DNA of 5,699 nt. It comes from JAHRVQ01 sp046290215 (lineage in GTDB: Bacteria > Pseudomonadota > Gammaproteobacteria > Pseudomonadales > Azotimanducaceae). The stretch's first letter is position 1, and every line of letters begins with the position of its first letter. Below the pieces are notes generated by a model. The model saw nothing but the letters and a program-made list of their open reading frames with translations. It was not told the DNA's origin and did no database searches. The stretch covers positions 1-5,699 of the forward strand of contig JBKAGC010000235.1 in assembly GCA_046290215.1 (NCBI GenBank). The letters are read 5' to 3'. Both the position numbers and the translations under genes were made by a program. This document shows, piece by piece, positions 1-5,440 of the stretch.

Positions 1-72
1 TAAGAAACACAAAAGTGATGTGTACTTGTCTAGATTATAGAAAGTAATTTTCTAACAAAGCTTAAAGCTTTG
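1..72. other. AT-rich leader upstream of truncated LLM gene
   Basis: This stretch is clearly richer in A and T than the genes that follow, and no frame through it reads as a recognisable protein. The frame of the downstream LLM gene is open only back to a TAG at 31-33, and the intervening codons do not resemble the family's N-terminus. It holds a small hairpin (AGAAA at 39-43 with TTTCT at 49-53) directly followed by the long palindrome at 53-75. The change in composition coincides with the point where LLM homology begins, so I read it as sequence joined to the gene by insertion, deletion or rearrangement. An assembly join cannot be excluded. Confidence 0.55.
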
Positions 73-75
73 TTA
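53..75. repeat. Perfect 23-bp palindrome at the LLM junction
   Basis: The left arm TAACAAAGCTT (53-63) and right arm AAGCTTTGTTA (65-75) are exact reverse complements around one central A at 64. The arms are AT-rich and no T-run follows, so this is not a standard intrinsic terminator. The possible TTG start at 70-72 lies inside the right arm, and recognisable LLM protein sequence begins at its end. It could be an operator for a dimeric regulator, the terminus or scar of a mobile element, or a deletion junction. The palindrome itself is certain; its role is not. Confidence 0.85.
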
Positions 76-879
76 CCCACTGCCACCGCCATGGCCGCAC
101 TAACCTTAGATCACCTATCAAAAGGCCGGATGATTTTAGGTTTAGGGGTTTCTGGCCCCCAGGTGGTGGAAGGCTGGTATGGCCAACCGTTTGCCAAACC
201 CTTATCAAGAACTCGCGAATATGTGGATATCATTCGCCAGGTATTGAAGCGTGAAGCACCTGTGCAGAACGATGGTCCTCACTACCCACTGCCTTATCAA
301 GGGGAAGGTTCCTGGGGGCTTGGTAAACCGCTGCGGCCCATTACCCACCCGCTGCGGGAGGATTTGCCCATATTCCTTGGCGCGGAAGGTCCGAAAAACG
401 TCACTATGGCTGCAGAAATCGCCGATGGTTGGTTGCCGCTTTATTACTCACCTTATCGCCAGGAGGTTTACGCCAGTCAAATTGCAGGGGCGAAACCTGG
501 TTTTGAGATTTGCCAGGGTATTTCTCTGAAGGTTTGCGACGATGTCAGCGAGGGATTGTTACCCGTGAAACACAGCCTGGCCTTGTATATTGGTGGCATG
601 GGTGCGAAGAAGCGCAACTTCCATACAGAATTGATGGGCCGCATGGGTTTTGAGGCGGAAGCTGAAAAAATTCAGGATCTGTTTCTGGCGGGCAAGAAAG
701 ACGAGGCAGTGCAAGCGGTACCCGACCAATTTGCTGATGAAATTTCTCTGGTAGGTCCAGTGGACAGGATCAAGGAGCGCCTCGCCGCATGGGAAGATAC
801 CCCCGTGACCAGCTTATTGGTTAGCCCGCAATCTGAAGCCGAGCTTAGAGTCATGGCTGAGCTAGTTTTAGACCGTTGA
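70..879 (+). CDS. LLM-class (F420-dependent type) oxidoreductase, 5'-truncated
   Basis: This encodes a luciferase-like monooxygenase domain, a TIM-barrel flavin-type oxidoreductase resembling the mycobacterial Rv3520c group, whose members are usually assigned F420 (or FMN) as cofactor; the substrate is unknown. Diagnostic stretches are AMAALTLDHLSKGR (7-20), LGLGVSGPQVVEGWYGQPF (23-41), RTREYVDIIR (47-56), GPHYPLP (69-75), LGAEGPKN (103-110), ADGWLP (118-123) and LALYIGGMGA (170-179). Family members are about 340-350 residues, and by recall this one starts near family residue 79, so the first strands and helices of the barrel are absent. TTG at 70 is the longest start and ATG at 91 the only nearby ATG; neither has a good ribosome site. 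Without the N-terminus the protein probably cannot fold as a complete barrel, so this is likely a decaying remnant although the rest is intact. It is followed immediately by the acetyltransferase gene. Confidence 0.85.
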   Translation: MLPTATAMAALTLDHLSKGRMILGLGVSGPQVVEGWYGQPFAKPLSRTREYVDIIRQVLKREAPVQNDGPHYPLPYQGEGSWGLGKPLRPITHPLREDLPIFLGAEGPKNVTMAAEIADGWLPLYYSPYRQEVYASQIAGAKPGFEICQGISLKVCDDVSEGLLPVKHSLALYIGGMGAKKRNFHTELMGRMGFEAEAEKIQDLFLAGKKDEAVQAVPDQFADEISLVGPVDRIKERLAAWEDTPVTSLLVSPQSEAELRVMAELVLDR

Positions 880-1349
880 GAGAAGTGGATATTATTGGCA
901 TCCGCCGAGCGGTGCCGGAAGAATTTCCAGAACTGCAGCGACTCATATTGGAGGAGCCGGTGCTGTTTGATCGAGCCCATTGGCAGCGGTTGCTCGGGAG
1001 CCCCAGTTGCTTCACCTATGTGATTGAACAAGCAGAACTTTTTGGCTTTGTAAGCGCCGGCACTTCAGAGTTGTTTGAACCTGGCGAAGGTGAGATCCAG
1101 GCGCTATTCGTTGCTCCTGGCGAGCGCCGACAGGGCTGGGGGCAGAAGCTGTTAGTTAGAGGTCTCAGCGTCTTGAAGCTCCGCCACTGTGATATCGCGC
1201 ATATGTTTGTGCACGAGTCAGACCATGCCGCCACAGCTTTAATCAGCAGTCTTGGTTTCCAGCGCTCGGGACTTGAACGTCTGGGCCCTGGTACAACAGA
1301 GTGCGCTTGTCAGATCGGTTATTCGTTGCCACTTGAAGATTATTTTTGA
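876..1349 (+). CDS. GNAT-family N-acetyltransferase
   Basis: This is a single-domain acyltransferase of the GNAT superfamily, which transfers an acetyl group from acetyl-CoA to an amine; the acceptor cannot be told from sequence. The N-terminal IRRAVPEEFPELQRL (9-23) is the usual first strand and helix. Motif A is EIQALFVAPGERRQGWGQKLL (73-93 region), with the pyrophosphate-binding signature R84-x-x-G87-x-G89. Motif B is seen in AATALISSLGFQRSG (118-132). The 157-residue length is normal for the superfamily. The TTG start at 876 overlaps the LLM stop by 4 bases, which suggests translational coupling; GTG at 885 is an alternative, and neither has a clear Shine-Dalgarno. Joint transcription with the LLM gene is likely, so if the LLM gene was truncated at its 5' end the original promoter of both may be lost. 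Confidence 0.88.
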   Translation: MREVDIIGIRRAVPEEFPELQRLILEEPVLFDRAHWQRLLGSPSCFTYVIEQAELFGFVSAGTSELFEPGEGEIQALFVAPGERRQGWGQKLLVRGLSVLKLRHCDIAHMFVHESDHAATALISSLGFQRSGLERLGPGTTECACQIGYSLPLEDYF

Positions 1350-1423
1350 ATTATTTCAATCTGCACTAAGTGATTAATTTTTAAGCAGTAGTCGTTCCGA
1401 TCAACGGTAGGCTAAATACCCTG

Positions 1424-1455
1424 AGCTGACTATTCAGATCAGCTATTATTCTTTT
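1424..1455 (+). terminator. Weak terminator-like hairpin after GNAT gene
   Basis: AGCTGA (1424-1429) pairs exactly with TCAGCT (1439-1444) around a 9-base loop and is followed by a T-rich stretch, ATTATTCTTTT (1445-1455). The stem is only six pairs and the hairpin lies about 75 bases past the GNAT stop, so this is a tentative transcription end. Confidence 0.35.
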
Positions 1456-1466
1456 ATAGTGTGAGA

Positions 1467-1485
1467 GAGTTCACGTTCTGAACTC
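1467..1485. repeat. Inverted repeat overlapping a candidate promoter
   Basis: GAGTTCA (1467-1473) and TGAACTC (1479-1485) are exact reverse complements separated by CGTTC. An alternative longer-range pairing exists between GTGAG (1461-1465) and CTCAC (1483-1487). The element covers the candidate -35 of the promoter for the small gene at 1524, where a repressor would be expected to bind; it could instead be an RNA hairpin of an upstream transcript. The pairing is directly seen and the operator role is inference. Confidence 0.5.
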
Positions 1486-1498
1486 ACCAATATATAAC
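1470..1498 (+). promoter_or_regulatory. Candidate sigma-70 promoter for small ORF
   Basis: TTCACG (1470-1475, four of six matches to the -35 consensus) and TATAAC (1493-1498, five of six matches to the -10 consensus) are separated by 17 bases. Transcription would begin near 1505, giving a leader of about 19 bases before the ATG at 1524. The inverted repeat at 1467-1485 lies over the -35. Such matches arise by chance in AT-rich spacers, so this is a moderate prediction. Confidence 0.4.
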
Positions 1499-1523
1499 TG
1501 TTGGTACGGGCAAAAATTAGAAA

Positions 1524-1709
1524 ATGGATCGTAGTTATTTCGAGTATTCCCAGATTGTGGAATCTTTTATAAACCGTCAGGGGACTGCTGGGGCAAGCAG
1601 AGCTGGCGAAATTGATGGTCACTTCAATCAAACCCAGAGCGGCGATGATCGTGACCGGCGTATGAAATTAGCCTTCCTTAATGTCTTACGCGAAGAAATG
1701 CTCGAATAA
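1524..1709 (+). CDS. Small hypothetical protein (61 aa)
   Basis: I do not recognise this protein. It is a soluble, strongly charged 61-residue chain with no signal peptide and no membrane segment. The N-terminus MDRSYFEYSQIVESFINRQ (1-19) looks helical, the centre (20-45) is rich in Gly, Ser, Asp and Arg and looks flexible, and the C-terminus MKLAFLNVLREEMLE (47-61) forms a plausible amphipathic helix. Support for its being real comes from the ATG start, a candidate promoter just upstream, codon choice in the second half like that of its neighbours, and a tight convergent arrangement with the methyltransferase gene. Against it, the ribosome site is poor (only TTAGAAA just before the ATG) and an opposite-strand frame of equal length overlaps it. 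It is probably a genuine small gene of unknown role. Confidence 0.5.
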   Translation: MDRSYFEYSQIVESFINRQGTAGASRAGEIDGHFNQTQSGDDRDRRMKLAFLNVLREEMLE

Positions 1710-1730
1710 TAAGCACCGGCCTTGCAGCAA

Positions 1731-1749
1731 CCTGAGTGGTTTGCTCAGG
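1731..1749. terminator. Possible bidirectional hairpin between convergent genes
   Basis: CCTGAG (1731-1736) and CTCAGG (1744-1749) form a perfect six-pair, GC-containing stem with a 7-base loop. It lies in the 35-base gap between the small gene and the methyltransferase gene and includes the latter's stop codon (1745-1747). No good U-tract follows on either strand, so it would be a weak terminator for both genes at best. Confidence 0.35.
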
Positions 1750-2395
1750 CGCGATAAATTCTCACCGTATTAAATTCTTTGAACTCATCAAGGTCTGGGA
1801 TCGTGGTGGCTTCGACCTTCGCAACCACCCCATACTCGCCCAGGACTTCTTTTTTCACCCTTGAGTCTGCGATAAGAATCTCGTCGGCAAATTGTTGTAG
1901 CTTCTCCACCCAGGGAAGGTTGTCGCGATCATAGAGCACATCGGCGGCAATTAAGCAGTCCACTTTGCCGGACAGCCTATGGATGTCGTCGAGCATTTCG
2001 ATCTCAACATTGTTTAGATGAGCGTTGACCTGACAGGCGTGGATAGCTGCTGGGTCAATGTCGCAACAAATGACACGGCTTGCGCCTGCCAGCGCGGCGG
2101 CGATGCCAACCACGCCGGAACCCGCCCCAAAGTCCAAAACGGACTTGCCGCGAAATTGCTCGGCATGGTCTAACACATAACGAGCCAGGACCTGTCCCGA
2201 TGCCCAGCAGAATGCCCAATAAGCCGGTTCATTCAGTACTGCAAGCATTTCCTCGTGCGGCAATGGCCCGCGGGGGTAGTCATCGCTGAGTAAGTACAGT
2301 TTTAGGTTGGTGCCAGGAATGGTGTGCACCACCAGGTTCGCTGCACTGATGGTTTCATTGAGTCGAGTTTGTAAGCTTGCGGGATCGGTTGCCAT
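1745..2395 (-). CDS. Class I SAM-dependent methyltransferase, ETF-beta lysine methyltransferase (METTL20)-like
   Basis: This is a seven-strand Rossmann methyltransferase of the protein-lysine group that includes METTL20/ETFBKMT and resembles PrmA. In the characterised family the substrate is lysine on the beta subunit of electron transfer flavoprotein. Numbering from the chosen ATG at 2395 (216 residues): a pre-motif YWAFCWASGQVLARYVL (59-75) much like that of METTL20; SAM motif I VLDFGAGSGVVG (86-97); acidic ribose-binding D112 in CDIDP; and post-motif II ADVLYD (151-156), matching the D-x-x-Y/F signature of this group. A GTG at 2425 would add ten residues (MPQVWWYNWR) that do not look conserved; neither start has a good Shine-Dalgarno, so I prefer the ATG. 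It is transcribed alone, divergently from the M28 gene. Other substrates, such as a ribosomal protein, are possible. Confidence 0.82.
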   Translation of the reverse strand: MATDPASLQTRLNETISAANLVVHTIPGTNLKLYLLSDDYPRGPLPHEEMLAVLNEPAYWAFCWASGQVLARYVLDHAEQFRGKSVLDFGAGSGVVGIAAALAGASRVICCDIDPAAIHACQVNAHLNNVEIEMLDDIHRLSGKVDCLIAADVLYDRDNLPWVEKLQQFADEILIADSRVKKEVLGEYGVVAKVEATTIPDLDEFKEFNTVRIYRA

Positions 2396-2401
2396 CCGCC
2401 A

Positions 2402-2407
2402 ATTATA
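2402..2407 (-). promoter_or_regulatory. Consensus -10 box just before methyltransferase ATG
   Basis: The minus strand reads TATAAT, a perfect -10 hexamer, ending seven bases from the ATG at 2395. If it is used, transcription would begin at or very near the start codon and yield a leaderless message, which would fit the missing ribosome site. No good -35 is seen at 16-18 bases, and if translation starts at the upstream GTG (2425) the match is just coding sequence. Confidence 0.3.
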
Positions 2408-2478
2408 CCACCACACCTGAGGCACTGGCGTTTGGATGCAGGGCTTATGGGGCGCTGCTATGATGGGGCCGTTAGAAG

Positions 2479-2484
2479 CAGGAG
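2479..2484 (+). promoter_or_regulatory. Strong Shine-Dalgarno of M28 peptidase gene
   Basis: CAGGAG stands six bases before the GTG at 2491. It fixes this GTG as the start, and the resulting N-terminus is a good signal peptide. A -10-like TATGAT lies at 2459-2464, but I see no matching -35 at normal spacing. Confidence 0.75.
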
Positions 2485-2490
2485 CAAATC

Positions 2491-3840
2491 GTGATAAAAA
2501 ATTGGTTGTGGGTACCTATTGGCCTCATGCTAAACATCAGTAGCCAGGCGGATTCCGCGCTACTGCATGAACTGGCGACAGCTCCATCGGCGCAGCGTCT
2601 TGAGGCGGATGTAGCAAAGCTTGTCAGTTACGGCACGCGCCACACATTGTCGGAGACTGAATCGGAAACCCGGGGAATTGGTGCAGCTCGGCGCTGGATT
2701 GAAACCGAGTTTTTGGAAATATCGAAAGCCTGCGGCGGTTGCTTGCAGGTATACACCCAATCCCAGGTGTTCTCAGAACAGCGGCGAATCCCTGAGCCCA
2801 CCGAAGTGGTCAATGTGATCGCTGTGTTGAAAGGTCAGTCTGACCCGAATCGCTACGTCATCATGTCCGGTGATATTGATACGCGGGTGTCCGATGTAAT
2901 GAATAGCACCGCCGAATCTCCAGGCGCTAACGATAATGCTACGGGAATGGCGGGTGCGCTGGAAGCTGCGAGAATCTTAAGCCAGCATCAGTTCCCAGCG
3001 TCTATTGTGTTTGCGGGTTTGTCCGGTGAGGAGCAAGGTTTGTTCGGCGGCAAAATTATGGCGGAGCAAGCAAAGGCCGATGGCTGGCAAATACAAGCAG
3101 TACTTAACAACGATATGATCGGCAATATTGCCGGCATTAATGGCGTTATTGATAACACCACCGCTCGAGTGTTTTCCGAGGCGACGCGGCCCATAGAAAC
3201 AGAACGGGAAGCACGGATTCGCCGCTTTACGGGTGGAGAGGTCGATAGCCCATCGCGGAATGTGGCGCGTTACATTGATCGGATTGCCGATCAGTACATT
3301 ATCAATCTGGATGTCATGATGATTTATCGCCTCGATCGCTTTGGCCGCGGTGGTCATCATCGTCCGTTTAACGAGGTGGGCTTTCCTGCTGTGCGGATTA
3401 TGGAAACCAATGAGCACTACGATCGCCAGCATCAGGATCTGCGCGTTGAAGACGGACGCGTCTACGGGGATACGATCGATGGTGTGGATTTTGACTACGC
3501 GGCGAAGATGACAGCGCTCAATGTGGTCTCATTGGCCGCCATGGCGCTGGCACCAGCACCGCCTGAAGAGGTAACCATCGAAGGCATTGTTTCACCTGAC
3601 ACAACTTTAAAATGGCGCAAAGTCCCCGGGGCAAAAAACTACAAGGTTTACTGGCGCTTAACTACAGACGCCCAATGGCGTTGGAGTCGTGATGCTGGCG
3701 ACGTTTCAGAGTTCACGCTGAAGAATATCGTGATCGATAATTACATCTTCGGTGTTGCCAGTGTAAGTGAAACAGGCATTGAGAGTCCTGTAGTGTTTCC
3801 AGGTCCGATAGGGGCGTTTTGGCACGAACCAGTGCAGTAA
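2491..3840 (+). CDS. Secreted M28-family metallopeptidase with C-terminal Fn3-like domain
   Basis: This is a predicted exported zinc aminopeptidase of family M28. Residues 1-20 form a signal peptide: Lys3, a hydrophobic core WLWVPIGLML, and likely cleavage after SSQA. The catalytic domain spans about 35-350. By alignment to the family, the metal and catalytic positions are GDID (127-130), D148 in PGANDN, E180 and E181 in SGEEQG, D208 in NNDMIG, and H290 in HHRPF. The first position, normally His in H-x-D, is Asp128 here, while all other positions are intact. Residues about 358-435 form a fibronectin type III-like beta domain (TLKWRKVPGAKNYKVYW and YIFGVASVSETGIES), which may bind substrate or the cell surface. 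The length of 449 fits this two-domain layout. It starts the three-gene cluster with the MBL and nitroreductase genes and probably works in the periplasm or outside the cell, with peptide substrates unknown. Confidence 0.9.
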   Translation: MIKNWLWVPIGLMLNISSQADSALLHELATAPSAQRLEADVAKLVSYGTRHTLSETESETRGIGAARRWIETEFLEISKACGGCLQVYTQSQVFSEQRRIPEPTEVVNVIAVLKGQSDPNRYVIMSGDIDTRVSDVMNSTAESPGANDNATGMAGALEAARILSQHQFPASIVFAGLSGEEQGLFGGKIMAEQAKADGWQIQAVLNNDMIGNIAGINGVIDNTTARVFSEATRPIETEREARIRRFTGGEVDSPSRNVARYIDRIADQYIINLDVMMIYRLDRFGRGGHHRPFNEVGFPAVRIMETNEHYDRQHQDLRVEDGRVYGDTIDGVDFDYAAKMTALNVVSLAAMALAPAPPEEVTIEGIVSPDTTLKWRKVPGAKNYKVYWRLTTDAQWRWSRDAGDVSEFTLKNIVIDNYIFGVASVSETGIESPVVFPGPIGAFWHEPVQ

Positions 3841-3853
3841 GGCAATAGCATTT

Positions 3854-4759
3854 ATGAATCAAGTTGTAGACAAAGAGATTGGCCCCTTAACGATTATGTT
3901 TGGAGTGGATAACGGTAAGTATCCTCAGGGTAATTCATTACTTGTCAAAGGGACGGAAAAAACCTTTCTGATTGATCCGTCATTGGGCGTAGTGGAACGG
4001 GCTGGTCGCCTACCTGAAGTAGACATGCTTATGCTCAGTCACGTCCACGAGGATCATGTAGCCGGCGTGCACCTATTTCCTGATGCTGAGTGCATTTGCC
4101 ATGAGGCAGATGCACTGGGTCTGCGCAGCCTCGACGGCATGATGGCGATTTATGGGTTCGATGGTGGCTATCAGCAGGAGTTTGAGAAAACCGTGCTAAA
4201 TGAGTTTCACTATGTACCAAGGCCAGACGTGCAAACCTTCGTTGATGGCGCGCAGTTTGATTTAGGTGGCGTCACCATCGACGTCATACACACCCCAGGC
4301 CATACCCGTGGGCACTGCTGTTTTCTGATTCGCTGGCAAGATGATGGTGCGCTGGTTTACCTTGGCGATATCGAGTTGACGGGTTTTGGTCCTTACTATG
4401 GGGATGCCTGGTCAAGTCTTGAGGACTTTGAGGCCAGTATTGAAAAGCTGCGCCATGTGGATGTGGAGCTCTGGCTAACCTTTCATCACAAGGGTCTTGT
4501 TGAAAGCCGTGAGCAGTTTCTTAACATGCTGGACGCATTTGCCGGCATGATTACCTACCGTGAAGCTAACCTGCTGGAATTTCTTGCTGAGCCAAGAACC
4601 CTTGATGACATCGTGGCTCATCGCTTTGTTTATCGTCCTGGCACTGGCGGCGAGATGGTTGACCAGATTGAGCGTCGCAGTATGTCCATGCATCTAGAGC
4701 GATTGCTAAAGGGCAATCAGGTCAAACAACAAGGTGACACTTATGAGGTCGTAGCATGA
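3854..4759 (+). CDS. MBL-fold metallo-hydrolase
   Basis: This is a cytoplasmic metallo-beta-lactamase-fold hydrolase that probably binds two metal ions. The signature H-x-H-x-D-H is SHVHEDHVAG, with H63, H65, D67 and H68. The further ligands are H150 in TPGHTRGH, bridging D172 in LGDIEL, and H211 or H212 in FHHKG. Residues about 240-299 (FLAEPRTLDDIVAHRFVYRP through LERLLKGNQVKQQGDTYEV) look like the small C-terminal winged-helix domain of LACTB2-like and related MBL proteins. There is no signal peptide, and the 301-residue length is normal. It begins 13 bases after the peptidase stop, with an AAGG overlapping that stop 11 bases before the ATG, and its own stop overlaps the nitroreductase start. 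Candidate activities are thioesterase, lactonase or nuclease; the sequence does not decide among them, and nothing suggests antibiotic hydrolysis. Confidence 0.88.
   Translation: MNQVVDKEIGPLTIMFGVDNGKYPQGNSLLVKGTEKTFLIDPSLGVVERAGRLPEVDMLMLSHVHEDHVAGVHLFPDAECICHEADALGLRSLDGMMAIYGFDGGYQQEFEKTVLNEFHYVPRPDVQTFVDGAQFDLGGVTIDVIHTPGHTRGHCCFLIRWQDDGALVYLGDIELTGFGPYYGDAWSSLEDFEASIEKLRHVDVELWLTFHHKGLVESREQFLNMLDAFAGMITYREANLLEFLAEPRTLDDIVAHRFVYRPGTGGEMVDQIERRSMSMHLERLLKGNQVKQQGDTYEVVA
4745..4748 (+). promoter_or_regulatory. Shine-Dalgarno of nitroreductase inside MBL gene
   Basis: GAGG stands seven bases before the ATG at 4756, inside the last codons of the MBL gene. With the ATGA stop-start overlap it supports translational coupling and fixes the start. 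Confidence 0.6.
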
Positions 4760-5418
4760 CAACTGATATCGATGTGACAACGGCAGGAGAAGACATTGGT
4801 CTGTTCGATGCCATTCGCACGACGCGCTCAATCCGCCGTCTTAAATCAGATCCGGTGCCCATCGAGTTGATTCGTAAGGTCTGTGAAGCGGGGACCTTTG
4901 CACCTAACGGCGGGAATCGGCAGCCGTGGTTTTTTGTTGCCGTAACCGATCAGGAAAAACGCCAATTTATTGCGGATAAGTATCGAGAGACGTTTCGTTC
5001 ATATATTGCCCCGGCGATCGAAGCGGCCAGGGCGCCAGATTATCCCGAGGCGAAACGGCGCAACATGAAAGCGGCGATTCATCTTGCTGAGCACCTTCAC
5101 GAGGCACCGGTACATTTGTTAGTGGCAGGCTGGACCAGGCGCGGTCAGCCGCAAAGTCAGGCCTTGTTTCCGGCGATTCAAAACATTCTGTTGGCTTGTC
5201 GGGGTGTCGGTCTGGGAGCATCGCTCACGACCTCCCATTTGGCATTTGGTCGTGAGATTGATGAACTGGTGGGATTGTCCGAAGCCACGCCGTCAATCGC
5301 GCTGATTCCTATTGGCTGGCCGAAAGGCAAATATGGTACGCCGACTCGTCGCTCGATCGATACCTGTTTCTTTGAAAACGAGGTCCCAGCGCAAGCCCTG
5401 TCGAAGCCTAAACGCTAA
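4756..5418 (+). CDS. Nitroreductase-family flavoprotein
   Basis: This is an FMN-dependent nitroreductase-fold oxidoreductase, normally a homodimer that uses NAD(P)H to reduce nitro groups, quinones or other electron acceptors. Family marks are the N-terminal FDAIRTTRSIRRLKSDPVP (17-35), whose arginines contact FMN phosphate; the FAPNGGNRQPWFFVAVTD segment (48-65); AIQNILLACRGVGLGASLTT (140-159), the core helix and strand; and the C-terminal IGWPKGKYGTPTRR (186-199), the second flavin-contacting loop. The length of 220 is typical and no export signal is present. Its start overlaps the MBL stop as ATGA, so the two are almost certainly translated from one message. A deazaflavin (F420) cofactor or a dehalogenase-like activity is possible within this superfamily but not shown. 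No clear terminator follows in the 22-base gap to the convergent gene. Confidence 0.9.
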   Translation: MTTDIDVTTAGEDIGLFDAIRTTRSIRRLKSDPVPIELIRKVCEAGTFAPNGGNRQPWFFVAVTDQEKRQFIADKYRETFRSYIAPAIEAARAPDYPEAKRRNMKAAIHLAEHLHEAPVHLLVAGWTRRGQPQSQALFPAIQNILLACRGVGLGASLTTSHLAFGREIDELVGLSEATPSIALIPIGWPKGKYGTPTRRSIDTCFFENEVPAQALSKPKR

Positions 5419-5440
5419 ACGGTCCTTGGCTAGCTTTGAG

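Noticed and set aside
50..80. Resemblance of the palindrome arms (TAACAAAG and CTTTGTTA) to integron attC core ends
   Set aside because: The core consensus RYYYAAC/GTTRRRY is not met (TTCTAAC and GTTACCC), there is no room for the paired inner boxes, and no integrase or cassette structure is visible.
672..1031. 119-codon open frame on the minus strand
   Set aside because: It spans the LLM-GNAT junction opposite two recognisable genes and has no domain or ribosome site.
1446..1631. 61-codon minus-strand frame overlapping the small plus-strand gene
   Set aside because: It runs through the promoter-like spacer and inverted repeat and has no recognisable features; the plus-strand frame has better codon use and context, though the choice is not certain.
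2977..3432. 151-codon open frame on the minus strand
   Set aside because: It is fully inside the M28 gene, opposite its catalytic motifs, and its protein shows no recognisable domain; the plus-strand gene explains the sequence.
3854..4759. Antibiotic-resistance beta-lactamase reading of the MBL gene
   Set aside because: There is no signal peptide, and the C-terminal winged-helix-like domain and sequence pattern fit general LACTB2-like hydrolases rather than class B beta-lactamases.
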